Positions 24,647-33,376 of a stretch of 64,000 bases of DNA are shown here, in pieces; positions within the stretch are counted from its first letter, which is position 1; the number at the start of each line of letters is the position of its first letter. The stretch is taken from assembly GCF_023155855.1 (NCBI RefSeq), contig NZ_JAKNUT010000001.1:186001-250000 (forward strand), written 5' to 3'. Source of the DNA: Microbacterium aoyamense (GTDB lineage Bacteria > Actinomycetota > Actinomycetes > Actinomycetales > Microbacteriaceae). The notes beneath the pieces are model-generated. The model searched no databases and was not told where the DNA came from. It saw only the letters and a list, made by a program, of their open reading frames with translations. The position numbers were made by a program, and so were the translations under genes.

Positions 24647-27643
24647 TCAGACTGCGAGTGCCGCGTCCTGCCGGATCACGCTCGGCCCGTGCGCCGTCGC
24701 CTCGACGATGAGCTGCGCAGGGAGCTGCTCCTTCATCGCAGCCACGTGACTGATGAGGCCGACCGTGCGTCCGCCCTTGCGGAGCTCGTCGAGCGTGCGC
24801 ATCGCGAGTTCGAGCGTGTCGTCGTCGAGGGCGCCGAAGCCCTCGTCGACGAAGAGCGTGTCGAGGCGCACGCCGCCCGCCCGAGACGTGACGACCTCGG
24901 CGAGACCGAGCGCGAGCGCGAGCGAGGCGAGGAAGGTCTCGCCACCCGAGAGCGAGTGCGGAGAGCGCGGCAACCCGGTGTGCGCGTCCATGACCTCGAG
25001 CCCGAGACCGGATGCCGCGTTGCGCACCGCGCGCGCATCGCTGTGCAGCAGCCGGTAGCGTCCCGCAGACATGTCGTCGAGACGCACGTTCGCCGCCGCG
25101 ACGATCTCTTCGAGCTCGGCGGCGAGGACGAACGACTCCAGCGTCATGCGATGCGTGTTGGGCGCGCGACCGGCCAACGTATCGGCGAGACGCACGATGA
25201 CGGCGTGGTCGGCGGCGGCCCCGTCGATCGCGGCGTGCGCGTCGCTCGCCCGTTGGACGAGGTCACGCAGACGTGTGGCGGTCTGACTCGCTGCGGCGAC
25301 CGCATCGACGGCAGCGCTCCATCGCTCACGCGCCTGCGTCTGCCGGACGGATGCGGCGGCGAGATCGACCAACTCCTCGGGCTCGCCCGCGAGTGCGAGC
25401 TCGAGATCGCGCAGCCGATCACGCTCCGCCCGGATGGCGACATCGTGCTCGCGGATCTCGGCGTCGAGCACGGCGCGCGCGGCGGCGTCGCGAAGACCCG
25501 TGGTCGCCTCGTCGGAGGATGAGAAGACGGATGCCGCGATCCGTGCCTCCACGTCGGAACGCACGCGCTCCAGGGCCGCGCGTGCGGCGCGCGCCGCGGC
25601 GTCGGCGTCGAGGAGCGCCGTAGCGAGCGAACGGCGCTCCTCGGCGTCGCGGATCCGCTCCCGCACGGAGTCGAAGTCACCCCTCGCCGCCGCGACGGCA
25701 GCCCGGTCGAGTGCCGCCGCGGCCTCGGCGGCGACGAAGGCGTCGCGCGCGAGAGCGAGCTCGGTGACGAGCGCATCGCGTTCGAGGGCGGATGCGGCAT
25801 CCGTCTCGATGAGTCGCTCACGCTCGAGGGAGAGGGTCGTCCGGCGCGCGTCATCGTCGCGCGCGGTCGCCGCCGCGCGGGTGGCGTCGGCGTGCGCGAG
25901 ATCGAGCGCCTCGACGCTCTCGCCGCCCGCACGCGCGGCGGCGTCGGCGTGCGCGGCACGCGCGGTGCGCGCTGCATCGGCGGCGGCCTTCTCTGCGGAT
26001 GCGGCGCGATCCCGCGCGGCCTCGGCGCGCTGGATCTCGTCGTCCGTGACGGGGTCCTCGGAGGCGGGAGCCGGATGCGGGTGCACGAGCGATCCGCAGA
26101 CGACGCACGGCTCGTCGTCCACGAGTCCGCCGGCGAGCTCTGCGGCGTGACCCGCCAGGCGGCGCTGCAGCAGCGCCGTCACCTCCGCACGGTCACGGTC
26201 GAGGAGCACCGACGCATCGAGGTATGCGGACTCGGCGGCGGTGAGAGCATCGCCGAGACGGGACGCTTCACGGGCCGCCTCGCGCCGGGTGTCGAGCGTC
26301 GCGAGCGCGGCGATCGCCGCCTGCAGTCGCACCTCGGTCGAGCCCAGCGTCTCGAGTTCGTCGCCGAGATCGCGCAGACGTGCCGGAACGAGCGCTCGCG
26401 CGGCATCCATCGTCGTGAGGGATTCCTCGAGGCGCGCGACCGCATCGCGATCGCGGGTGATCGCCGCTTCGGCGAGCGCGAGCGCGTCTTCGCTTTCGAC
26501 CGCGAGCGCCCAGACAGCGAGACGGCCCGTGAGCTCCTCGACGAGGCGAGCGAGACCCTCGGCATCGACGTCGGCGCTCTCGGGTGACGCGAGCACCCAC
26601 GCATTGCGCGCGGTGTCTCGCCTGCTCAGCGCGCGCTCGTCGTCGACGGTCGCGGTGTGCGCGGCCTCGAGCGGTGCGCGCAGCGCCTCCGCGGCGAGCG
26701 CGCGCTCGAGCGTCGAGCGCTGTGCGGCGACCGCCGGCGCGCGCTCCTCGAGCGCCGCGAGCGCGAGACGCGAGCGATCGCGTTGCTCCTGGCGCGTGCG
26801 CAGTGCTCGTGCTTCGGCGAGCGCGATCTCGGCATCTCGGTGCGCCGCGTCCGCGGCGTCACGGTCGAGCGTCAGCGCTCCGACACGATAGTCGGCGCGC
26901 TGCACACCCACCGCCGCCGCGGCGATGCGGTCGGGCACCGCACCGGCGGCGATGAGCTCATCGGCATCGAGGTCGTTCGAGAGCACACGCTCCGCCTCGC
27001 CGAGCAGGAGCTGCACGCCCTCACCGGCAGAGGACAGTGCGCGTTCGGAGTCCTTGCGACGCTGATCGAAAGCTGCCTGGTAATCCTCGTACGTGCGCGT
27101 GCCGAAGAGCCGTCGCAGCAAGCGCTGCCGGTCGTCGTTCTTGGCGAGCAGGAACTCGGCGAACCGGTTCTGCGCGAGCAGGATGACCTGCAGGAACTGC
27201 TGCTGCGAGAGCCCGAGGATCTCGTCGAGCTCGCGTGCCACGTCGACCGGGCGGGCGGCTCGTCCGATCCAGGCCCCGTCGACACGCTCGTCGAGCTGCG
27301 CGCGGTGCGGCTCGGTCGTGAGTCCGGTTCCCCGCTGCTTCGGACGTTCGTACTCGGGCGAGCGCGTGACCCGCCACCGGCGGCCACCGGCGGTGAACTC
27401 CACGATGACGGATGTGGGGTCTTCCGGCGCGCAGTGATCGCTGCGCAGACGCTTCTCGGCGCCGTCGTAGCGCGGGGCGCCGCCGTACAGCGCGAAGCAG
27501 ACGCCGTCGAGCACGCTCGACTTGCCTGCACCCGTGCGACCTGCGATGAGGAAGATCCCGTCGTCGGCGAACGCGTCGAAGTCGATGGTCTGCCGCTCGC
27601 GGAACGGCCCGAACCCCTCGAGCTCGAGCCGATGCAGCCTCAC
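24647..27643 (-). CDS. sbcC: exonuclease SbcC, ATPase subunit
   Basis: A 998-residue SMC-like ATPase that pairs with SbcD to cleave hairpins and protein-blocked ends. Walker A AGRTGAGKSS is near residue 35. The Q-loop region LSQQQFLQVILLAQNRFAEFLLA follows. Long Ala/Arg/Glu-rich coiled coils flank a zinc hook with CVVCG near residue 513. The C-terminus has the ABC signature LSGGETFLASLALALGLAEVV and Walker B DTLFVDEGFGALDDD. The start is GTG 27643, overlapping the sbcD stop by 4 nt (GTGA), so translation is coupled. Confidence 0.93.
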   Translation of the reverse strand: MRLHRLELEGFGPFRERQTIDFDAFADDGIFLIAGRTGAGKSSVLDGVCFALYGGAPRYDGAEKRLRSDHCAPEDPTSVIVEFTAGGRRWRVTRSPEYERPKQRGTGLTTEPHRAQLDERVDGAWIGRAARPVDVARELDEILGLSQQQFLQVILLAQNRFAEFLLAKNDDRQRLLRRLFGTRTYEDYQAAFDQRRKDSERALSSAGEGVQLLLGEAERVLSNDLDADELIAAGAVPDRIAAAAVGVQRADYRVGALTLDRDAADAAHRDAEIALAEARALRTRQEQRDRSRLALAALEERAPAVAAQRSTLERALAAEALRAPLEAAHTATVDDERALSRRDTARNAWVLASPESADVDAEGLARLVEELTGRLAVWALAVESEDALALAEAAITRDRDAVARLEESLTTMDAARALVPARLRDLGDELETLGSTEVRLQAAIAALATLDTRREAAREASRLGDALTAAESAYLDASVLLDRDRAEVTALLQRRLAGHAAELAGGLVDDEPCVVCGSLVHPHPAPASEDPVTDDEIQRAEAARDRAASAEKAAADAARTARAAHADAAARAGGESVEALDLAHADATRAAATARDDDARRTTLSLERERLIETDAASALERDALVTELALARDAFVAAEAAAALDRAAVAAARGDFDSVRERIRDAEERRSLATALLDADAAARAARAALERVRSDVEARIAASVFSSSDEATTGLRDAAARAVLDAEIREHDVAIRAERDRLRDLELALAGEPEELVDLAAASVRQTQARERWSAAVDAVAAASQTATRLRDLVQRASDAHAAIDGAAADHAVIVRLADTLAGRAPNTHRMTLESFVLAAELEEIVAAANVRLDDMSAGRYRLLHSDARAVRNAASGLGLEVMDAHTGLPRSPHSLSGGETFLASLALALGLAEVVTSRAGGVRLDTLFVDEGFGALDDDTLELAMRTLDELRKGGRTVGLISHVAAMKEQLPAQLIVEATAHGPSVIRQDAALAV

Positions 27644-28794
27644 GCCGAGACCTCGGCGAGCGACCGCTCGTCGATGACGTCGCGGATGAGCTCGAGCTCT
27701 CGCTCGGACGCCCCTTCGCCCTCTCGCACGTGCACGAGGAATGCGTCGATCAGCTCGGCATCGGACCGCGCGGCACGCACGCGCCCCGCGTAGGTCAGGC
27801 CGTCGGCGTCTCGCACCCCTTCGGGCGCGTGCACGACGGTCGCGCAATGCGGGAACCGCGTCAGGAGCCGCCGCATCGGATCGGGCTGCGGAGTCGCATC
27901 GGTGTACTGCGCGCAGACCCACGACTGCTCGGCATCGGCGAAGTCCGCGGAAGTGAGCAGCTCGTCGAGCGTGCCCCGAAGGGTCTGCAGCCGGCGCGGC
28001 ACGGGCAGGTCCAGCCACTCGACGGACGCGAGGCCCGCGGCATCCAGCTCGATGAGCCAGGAACCGCGCCGCTTATCCCCTTCACCGAAGCTGTAGTGGA
28101 GCGGCGCACCCGCGTAGCGCACGCGGTCGGACAGCGTCTGCCGGCTGTGGATGTGGCCCAGCGCGATGTAGTCGGGCCCGTCGAACGTCGACAGCGGAAC
28201 GACGTCGAGCGAGCCCTGCCGGATCTCGCGCTCGACACCGGGCGTGGCATCGACCCCCGCGGCGAAGCAATGCGCGATCGCGACCGACCGGCCGCCGCGC
28301 TCGGTCAGGTCGTCGTTCACGAGCCGCATGGCGTGCGCGAGCGTCTCACGCTGCGAACGCAACGGGACCGCGGGCCACAGATGCCGCACGAGCGCGGGCT
28401 CGAGGAACGGTACGCCATAGAAGTGCACGGGCCCGTGGGCATCGGCGATCGTGATCGGTGTACCGACGGTGAGCGGATCCGTGACGACGTGGATGCCGTC
28501 GCGCAGCAGCGCCGACTGGAAGCCGAGACGCGCCGCGGAGTCGTGGTTGCCGCTCGTGACGATGATCTGCGCGCCCGCGTCGGACAGGTCGCGGAGCGCA
28601 TCCGTGAGCAGTGTGTAGCAGGCGGATGCGGGAGCCGCGGAGTCGAAGACATCACCCGCGACGATCACGACGTCGATGTCGTGATCGCGGACCTGCTGCG
28701 TCAGCACCTCGAGCACACCGCGCAGCGCATCCAGCGTGGAGTGGCCGTGGAACGACCGCCCGATGTGCCAGTCGGAGGTGTGCAGGATGCGCAT
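27640..28794 (-). CDS. sbcD: exonuclease SbcD, nuclease subunit
   Basis: A 384-residue Mre11-type metallophosphoesterase. The metal ligands are visible as HTSDWHIG (residues 5-12), VIVAGDVFD, TSGNHDS, AHCFAAG and ALGHIHS, all five phosphodiesterase motifs in order. The C-terminal capping domain follows. It acts with SbcC on DNA hairpins and double-strand ends. ATG 28794 is chosen because TACCGT lies exactly 6 nt upstream and the conserved MRILHTSDWH begins there. It is divergent from the frameshifted hydrolase across a 187-bp gap carrying a long palindrome. Confidence 0.93.
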   Translation of the reverse strand: MRILHTSDWHIGRSFHGHSTLDALRGVLEVLTQQVRDHDIDVVIVAGDVFDSAAPASACYTLLTDALRDLSDAGAQIIVTSGNHDSAARLGFQSALLRDGIHVVTDPLTVGTPITIADAHGPVHFYGVPFLEPALVRHLWPAVPLRSQRETLAHAMRLVNDDLTERGGRSVAIAHCFAAGVDATPGVEREIRQGSLDVVPLSTFDGPDYIALGHIHSRQTLSDRVRYAGAPLHYSFGEGDKRRGSWLIELDAAGLASVEWLDLPVPRRLQTLRGTLDELLTSADFADAEQSWVCAQYTDATPQPDPMRRLLTRFPHCATVVHAPEGVRDADGLTYAGRVRAARSDAELIDAFLVHVREGEGASERELELIRDVIDERSLAEVSA

Positions 28795-28861
28795 GACTTC
28801 ACGGTATGCGCGGCCTCCGACATCCCCCGGAAGGCCCGCGGCGGGTTCGCGTACAGCGATC

Positions 28862-28971
28862 GACCCGGGCCCCTCTGCTCGGCCAAGGGCCACTGCCCGG
28901 GGGAGGACGCGAACGGCCGGGTTCGTCCTCTGCACGGCAGTCGCCCGTGGCTGAGCAGAGGGCGCACCTTA
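28862..28971. repeat. 110-bp nested intergenic palindrome
   Basis: Left arm CCTCTGCTCGGCCA-type sequence (from 28871) pairs with its inverted copy ending near 28965. A second inner palindrome GAGGAC...GTCCTC surrounds GCGAACGGCCGGGT at 28909-28922. That 14-mer also occurs in both 55-bp elements at 3444-3457 and 3517-3530, linking this larger element to them. Confidence 0.6.
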
Positions 28972-28981
28972 GGCTCGCAGG

Positions 28982-29712
28982 ATGGGAGTCCGCGAGTTCG
29001 CCTACGCCGGCGCCACGCTCGTGGCCGAATCGCACGGCGCGGGGCCCCGGTCTACGTCATGATCCACGGCATCGGCATGGGTCGCACCGTCTTCACCGAA
29101 CTCGTCGAAGACCTGCGACGGGGAGCGCGCACGATCGCGATCGATATGCCCGGCTACGGCGAGGCACCTGAGCCCGTGCGCACCCTCACGATGGAGCGCA
29201 CGGCGGATCTCGTCGCGGCGTACCTGCGCGCGAGCGTCGACGAACCCGTCGTGCTCGTCGGTCATTCGATGGGCACGCAGGTGGTGACGGAAGTCGCGGC
29301 ACGCCATCCATCACTCGTCCGTCGCGTCGTGCTCGTCGCGCCGACGGTCGATCCCGCGGCACGCACGGCGCGTGGCCAGATCGGGCGACTGCTGGCGGAC
29401 ATCGCTGTCGAGAGCCCCACCGTGATCATGCGGGGCGCCCGCGAGTACGTACGAGCCGGACCTCGGCTCCGGGCGAAGTTCCGAGCGATGCTCGTGCACC
29501 GCCCCGAAGACGCGTACCCTCGCGTCCGGGTCCCCGCGCTCGTGCTGCGCGGCGAGCACGACCTGGTGGCGCCGCGCGCATGGTGCGACCGCGTCACCGA
29601 CCTCATCCCCGATGCGCGGCTCGTCGAGATCGAAGGTCACGGACACGAGACGATGATCCGGGATGCCGCGCCCGCCGCCGCGGCGATCCTGCGGTTCGTC
29701 GCGGAGACCTAG
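28982..29712 (+). pseudogene. alpha/beta hydrolase interrupted by a one-base frameshift
   Basis: The body has HGIGMGR, the nucleophile elbow VGHSMGTQ, LRGEHDLVAP for the acid and EGHGHETM for the histidine, a standard small hydrolase. TAGGCT ends exactly 6 nt before ATG 28982, and the first 22 codons (MGVREFAYAGATLVAESHGAG) read as a normal N-terminal strand. That frame then stops at a TGA near 29060, and the hydrolase body is in another frame. Restoring one base in the GCGGGGCCCCGG run near 29038-29049 gives a continuous protein of about 243 residues. Either the gene is broken or this G/C run is misread. An internal restart at the ATG near 29060 would lose the first strand. Confidence 0.75.
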
Positions 29713-30020
29713 GCTCCGCGCACCTGCCGCGCCAGCTCGTCGACATCCGTTCCCGTGAGCGGCACGCCCGCCTGCTCGAGCCGCTGACGCAGGACGTGCA
29801 CGATGCTCTCGTGATCCTTGCCTCCGACGTCGACGCGGGTCTGCGCCACCACGCCCGCGATCTTGTCCATGTCGGACGCATTGTTCTGGGACATCGCCGG
29901 GCGATCCTGCTCCGCCTGCCCCGCCATCTCGCGCTGCGCCTCGCCGGCGGTCAGCGCGTCGCTCCCGCCGTCCTGCCCGTGGTGGTCGACGCCTTCGTTC
30001 GCGTTGCCTGTCGTGCTCAT
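29709..30020 (-). CDS. small acidic hypothetical protein
   Basis: A 103-residue soluble protein of unknown function. The first half is Gly/Asp/Gln-rich and probably disordered. The second half looks folded: SDMDKIAGVVAQTRVDVGGKDHESIVHVLRQRLEQAG-type sequence ending DVDELARQVRGA. Its stop shares the CTAG tetranucleotide with the convergent hydrolase stop. Its start abuts the stop of the 74-residue gene upstream, so the two form a small operon. I recognise no domain. Confidence 0.65.
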   Translation of the reverse strand: MSTTGNANEGVDHHGQDGGSDALTAGEAQREMAGQAEQDRPAMSQNNASDMDKIAGVVAQTRVDVGGKDHESIVHVLRQRLEQAGVPLTGTDVDELARQVRGA

Positions 30021-30244
30021 CAGGGCTCCTCTCCTCGGTCGCCGCTCAGATCAGGGTCGGCGGCTTGGCGCGCGATCTCGCCCTCGACCGGATCATCCGG
30101 TCGCAGGACCTCGTCGGGCTGCTCCACGAGGTCGGGCGAACCCGCGGCATCCGCGTTCTGCTCCGATGCCTCGCCGTCGTCGACGGCCTCCCAGCCTCCG
30201 GGCGGGTCGGCGTCGATGACGCCCTCGGCAAGATCGCGGTCCAT
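30020..30244 (-). CDS. very acidic small hypothetical protein
   Basis: A 74-residue protein with a strong excess of Asp and Glu, no hydrophobic segment, and a low-complexity middle (ADPPGGWEAVDDGEASE). It is likely disordered. The ATG follows GAGAGGAG by 7 nt. The frame touches the next gene (30020), so translation is probably coupled. No function is recognised. Small acidic gene pairs like this one are common near stress genes in Microbacteriaceae, which is general knowledge and not evidence for this pair. Confidence 0.55.
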   Translation of the reverse strand: MDRDLAEGVIDADPPGGWEAVDDGEASEQNADAAGSPDLVEQPDEVLRPDDPVEGEIARQAADPDLSGDRGEEP

Positions 30245-30322
30245 GGCGGACTCCTCTCGTCCGTTTCAGCATCACCCGTCTGCGACCACCGCGCGACGGG
30301 TTGACAAGGGGATGCCGCAGAC

Positions 30323-30730
30323 CTATTCGGCTGAACGGCCCTTCGCCCTATCGCGCGCGACGGCTTCGCCGAGCATCTGGCCGCCGCTCGTGAACAGTGC
30401 GCGGCGCCACGGCAGCGTGCCTTCGATCTCGATCTGGATCGACATCGACAGGATCGTCCGGATCAGCACGATGAGCCCGAGGATCGCGGCGTCCTCGAGC
30501 GACGGCTTCGACGTGATCGTCCGGATCAGATCGGCCGCGACGAGCACCTCGAGGCCGAGCAGGATGGCCGATCCGAGGGTCGTGCGGAGCACTTGGAAGG
30601 CCGCCATCCCTCCTTCGTGCCTGCGGAGGGAGCGGATGCCGAGGACGACCGCGATCGCGAACCCGATGATCATCGCGAGAGCGCCGATCGCCTCGAACCC
30701 CACCGCGATGTAGGTGAAGACGTCCTCCAT
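30323..30730 (-). CDS. DUF1622 family membrane protein
   Basis: A 135-residue membrane protein with three helices (FTYIAVGFEAIGALAMIIGF, then LGSAILLGLEVLVAADLIRT, then AILGLIVLIRTILSMSIQIEIEG). The last two blocks are the hallmark of DUF1622, a family of unknown function. The C-terminus is cytoplasmic and basic. The start at 30730 lies 8 bp after the stop of the GNAT-like gene, indicating an operon. An in-frame GTG at 30793 would overlap that gene and adds non-conserved residues. Confidence 0.75.
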   Translation of the reverse strand: MEDVFTYIAVGFEAIGALAMIIGFAIAVVLGIRSLRRHEGGMAAFQVLRTTLGSAILLGLEVLVAADLIRTITSKPSLEDAAILGLIVLIRTILSMSIQIEIEGTLPWRRALFTSGGQMLGEAVARDRAKGRSAE

Positions 30731-30738
30731 GTGCACGG

Positions 30739-31035
30739 CTACGCCGATCGTCGCTGCATGATCCCCGAACGGTCCGGATGCGCGGCGAACCAATCGGCGA
30801 CGTACCAGCAGACCGGGATGATCTGCCGATCTCCCCGCGCCTCGAGCTCGGCGACCGCCTTCTCCACCAGCACGCCGGCGTACCCGTGGCCACGGAAGGT
30901 CGGCACCGTGTACGCGCGGGTCATGGCGAGGGTGCGGCCGTCATCGCGGTAGTCCAGGGCACTCACGAGGTCGTCACCCTTGTGGAGGGTGTAGCGCGAG
31001 GCATCCGGTTCGTGCGTGAAGCGAAGCTGAGTCAC
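30739..31035 (-). CDS. small GNAT-fold N-acetyltransferase (YidJ/GCN5-like)
   Basis: A 98-residue minimal acetyltransferase domain. RAYTVPTFRGHGYAGVLVEKAVAELEARG is the acetyl-CoA binding motif A, and PVCWYVADWFAAHPD is the C-terminal motif of the compact COG2388-type family. The substrate is unknown. Two GTG codons compete. The second (31035) has TAGCCT exactly 6 nt upstream, matching the leaderless pattern in this genome. The first (31041) would directly abut that hexamer, so I use 31035. Confidence 0.8.
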   Translation of the reverse strand: MTQLRFTHEPDASRYTLHKGDDLVSALDYRDDGRTLAMTRAYTVPTFRGHGYAGVLVEKAVAELEARGDRQIIPVCWYVADWFAAHPDRSGIMQRRSA

Positions 31036-31104
31036 CCCCACAGGCTAAACCCGCCGGGCATCACCCCGGAGCGCGCAACCCGTGTGTTCGCTGAACCTCC
31101 GTCG

Positions 31105-33342
31105 TCAACGGGTGACCTCGGCCAGGTCGACGCCGAAGGTCCGCGACGCGCCCGAGGGCGTCGTCACGACGACATCCCGCGAACCCTCGCCACCCGGGAA
31201 GACGCGCAGCGACAGCCCGTCGAGGTAGTCGTAGTCGGGCCGGTCCACCCGTGCACCCCACGGGATGACGGCGCCCGGCCGCGCGTAGAGCGGCAGAGAG
31301 TCGTACCCGTGCGTCTCGCGCAGCCATCGCCCGCCCTCGACCGTCTCGCCGGTCAGGAGCGAGGTCCAGTGTCCGGCGGGAAGGTAGAACTCGACCTCTC
31401 CCGACTCGGTGAACACGGGCGCCACGAGGAGCTCCGAGCCCAGCATGTACTGCCGGTCGAGATACGCCGCCGCAGGGTCGTCGGGGAACTCGAGCACCAT
31501 GGGGCGCATGAGCGGAGCCCCTGTGGATGCCGCCTCCAGACCGACCTGGTACAGGTACGGCATGAGCCTCATCTTGAGGTGCGTGAACGTCCGCGTGACG
31601 TCGACGGCCTCGTCGTCGAAGACCCACGGCACGCGGTACGACTGCGACCCGTGGAATCGGGAGTGCGAACCCAGCAGGCCGAAGGCCGTCCAGCGCTTGA
31701 AAACCCCGGCATCCGGCGTCCCCTCGAATCCGCCGATGTCGTGGCTCCAGAACGCGAAACCGCTGAGCGCGAGCGAGAGTCCGCCGCGCAGCGTCTCGGC
31801 CATCGACACGAGGGTCGAAGTCGAGTCGCCGCCCCAGTGCACCGGCATCGTCTGCCCGCCCGCGGTGGCGGAACGCGCGAACAGCACGGCATCCCCTTCT
31901 CCCCGTTCCGCGACGAGGACGTCGTGCACGGCACGGTTGTACAGCTGGGCGTAGAGGTTGTGCATGCGCGAGGGGTCCGAGCCGTCGAAGTAGTCCACCT
32001 CGAGGGGGATCCGCTCGCCGAAGTCCGTCTTGAAGCAGTCGACGCCCTGCGCGATGAGTCGGCGCAGGTGACCCTGGTACCAGGCGGTGGCATCCGGGTT
32101 CGTGAAGTCCACGAGTCCCATGCCCGCCTGCCACAGATCCCACTGCCAGACCGAGCCGTCGGGTCGGGTCACGAGGAACCCCTGATCGGCGGCCTCGCGG
32201 AAGAGCGGCGAGCGCTGCCCGATGTAGGGGTTGATCCAGACGCTCACCCGGAGGTCCTTCTCGTGCAGGCGCGCGAGCATGCCCTCGGGGTCGGGGAACG
32301 TGCGGGGATCCCACTCGAAGTCGCACCAGTTGAACTCGCGCATCCAGAAGCAGTCGAAGTGGAACACCGACACCGGCAGTTCACGTGCGGCCATCTCGTC
32401 GATGAACGAGGTCACCGTCGCCTCGTCGTAGTCCGTTGTGAACGACGTCGACAGCCAGAGCCCGTACGACCACGCCGGCACGACCGGCGGGCGACCGAGG
32501 AGAGCGGTGTATCGCGCGAGGACGTCCTTCGGGGCAGGGCCCGCGAAGACGAAGTACTCCAGCACTTCGCCCGGCACCGAGAACTGCACGCGCTCGACCG
32601 CCTCGGAGCCGATCTCGTACGAGACGTGGCCGGGGTCGTTGACGAGCACGCCGTACCCGCGGTTGGAGAGGTGGAACGGCACGCTCTTGTACGCCTGCTC
32701 GCTCGAGGTTCCGCCGTCCGCGTTCCAGATGTCGACGGTCTGGCCGTTCTTCACGAGCGGGCCGAACCGCTCGCCCAGCCCGTAGACGAGCTCGCCGACA
32801 CCGAGGTCGAGCTGCTCGTGCACGAACGTGTGCGGCCTGGGTGCCGCCGTGCCGGCGCGCGCGTTGCCGACGACGCCCGGATCGACCTGTGCGTCGTCGG
32901 TCAGCTGCAGATAGCCCTGCGCGCGGTGCCCGCTGCCCGTCACTCGTCGGCCCTCGACCTCGAACGACAGGCTCCACGGTGCCCCGGGTGCGATGCGCGC
33001 GGTGAGGGGGCCGGTCTCGAGGACTCCGTGGGCGTCGACGATGGATGCCGCACCCGCGCCGCCCGCGGCGGCACCGGGCAGTTCGAACCCGCCATGCCAC
33101 GTCCCGCCCTCGTGGTGCGCGATGCGGACCCGGATGACCCCTTCCGCGGGCGACGAGAGCGTGGTCGTCAACACGGGTCGATTGAGCGTGTCGCCGCGCC
33201 CCCGGATCACCGTGGTCGGGGCGGTGATGACGATGCCGGGGCCGTCGGCCGTGGCATCCGTCTGCCAGATGTCGTAGGCCTCTTGCGCATACAGCGCCGT
33301 GACGCCGGGACGCAGCTGCCAGAACCCGTCGGTGAACTTCAT
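31105..33342 (-). CDS. yicI: alpha-xylosidase, glycoside hydrolase family 31
   Basis: A 745-residue GH31 enzyme close in layout to E. coli YicI, which removes alpha-1,6-linked xylose from isoprimeverose and xyloglucan fragments. An N-terminal beta-sandwich leads into the barrel. The nucleophile lies in CFKTDFGERIP near residue 437. Also visible are WGGDSTST, FWSHDIGGFEG, SRFHGS and SYRVPW. The FxxDxFWM pattern (FHFDCFWMREF) favours xylosidase over glucosidase. No signal peptide, so it acts on imported sugars. It is the last gene of the carbohydrate operon, 34 bp after the LacI gene. Confidence 0.9.
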   Translation of the reverse strand: MKFTDGFWQLRPGVTALYAQEAYDIWQTDATADGPGIVITAPTTVIRGRGDTLNRPVLTTTLSSPAEGVIRVRIAHHEGGTWHGGFELPGAAAGGAGAASIVDAHGVLETGPLTARIAPGAPWSLSFEVEGRRVTGSGHRAQGYLQLTDDAQVDPGVVGNARAGTAAPRPHTFVHEQLDLGVGELVYGLGERFGPLVKNGQTVDIWNADGGTSSEQAYKSVPFHLSNRGYGVLVNDPGHVSYEIGSEAVERVQFSVPGEVLEYFVFAGPAPKDVLARYTALLGRPPVVPAWSYGLWLSTSFTTDYDEATVTSFIDEMAARELPVSVFHFDCFWMREFNWCDFEWDPRTFPDPEGMLARLHEKDLRVSVWINPYIGQRSPLFREAADQGFLVTRPDGSVWQWDLWQAGMGLVDFTNPDATAWYQGHLRRLIAQGVDCFKTDFGERIPLEVDYFDGSDPSRMHNLYAQLYNRAVHDVLVAERGEGDAVLFARSATAGGQTMPVHWGGDSTSTLVSMAETLRGGLSLALSGFAFWSHDIGGFEGTPDAGVFKRWTAFGLLGSHSRFHGSQSYRVPWVFDDEAVDVTRTFTHLKMRLMPYLYQVGLEAASTGAPLMRPMVLEFPDDPAAAYLDRQYMLGSELLVAPVFTESGEVEFYLPAGHWTSLLTGETVEGGRWLRETHGYDSLPLYARPGAVIPWGARVDRPDYDYLDGLSLRVFPGGEGSRDVVVTTPSGASRTFGVDLAEVTR

Positions 33343-33376
33343 TACTTGACTGCTCCTGCTTTCGTGGACGCGCGAG

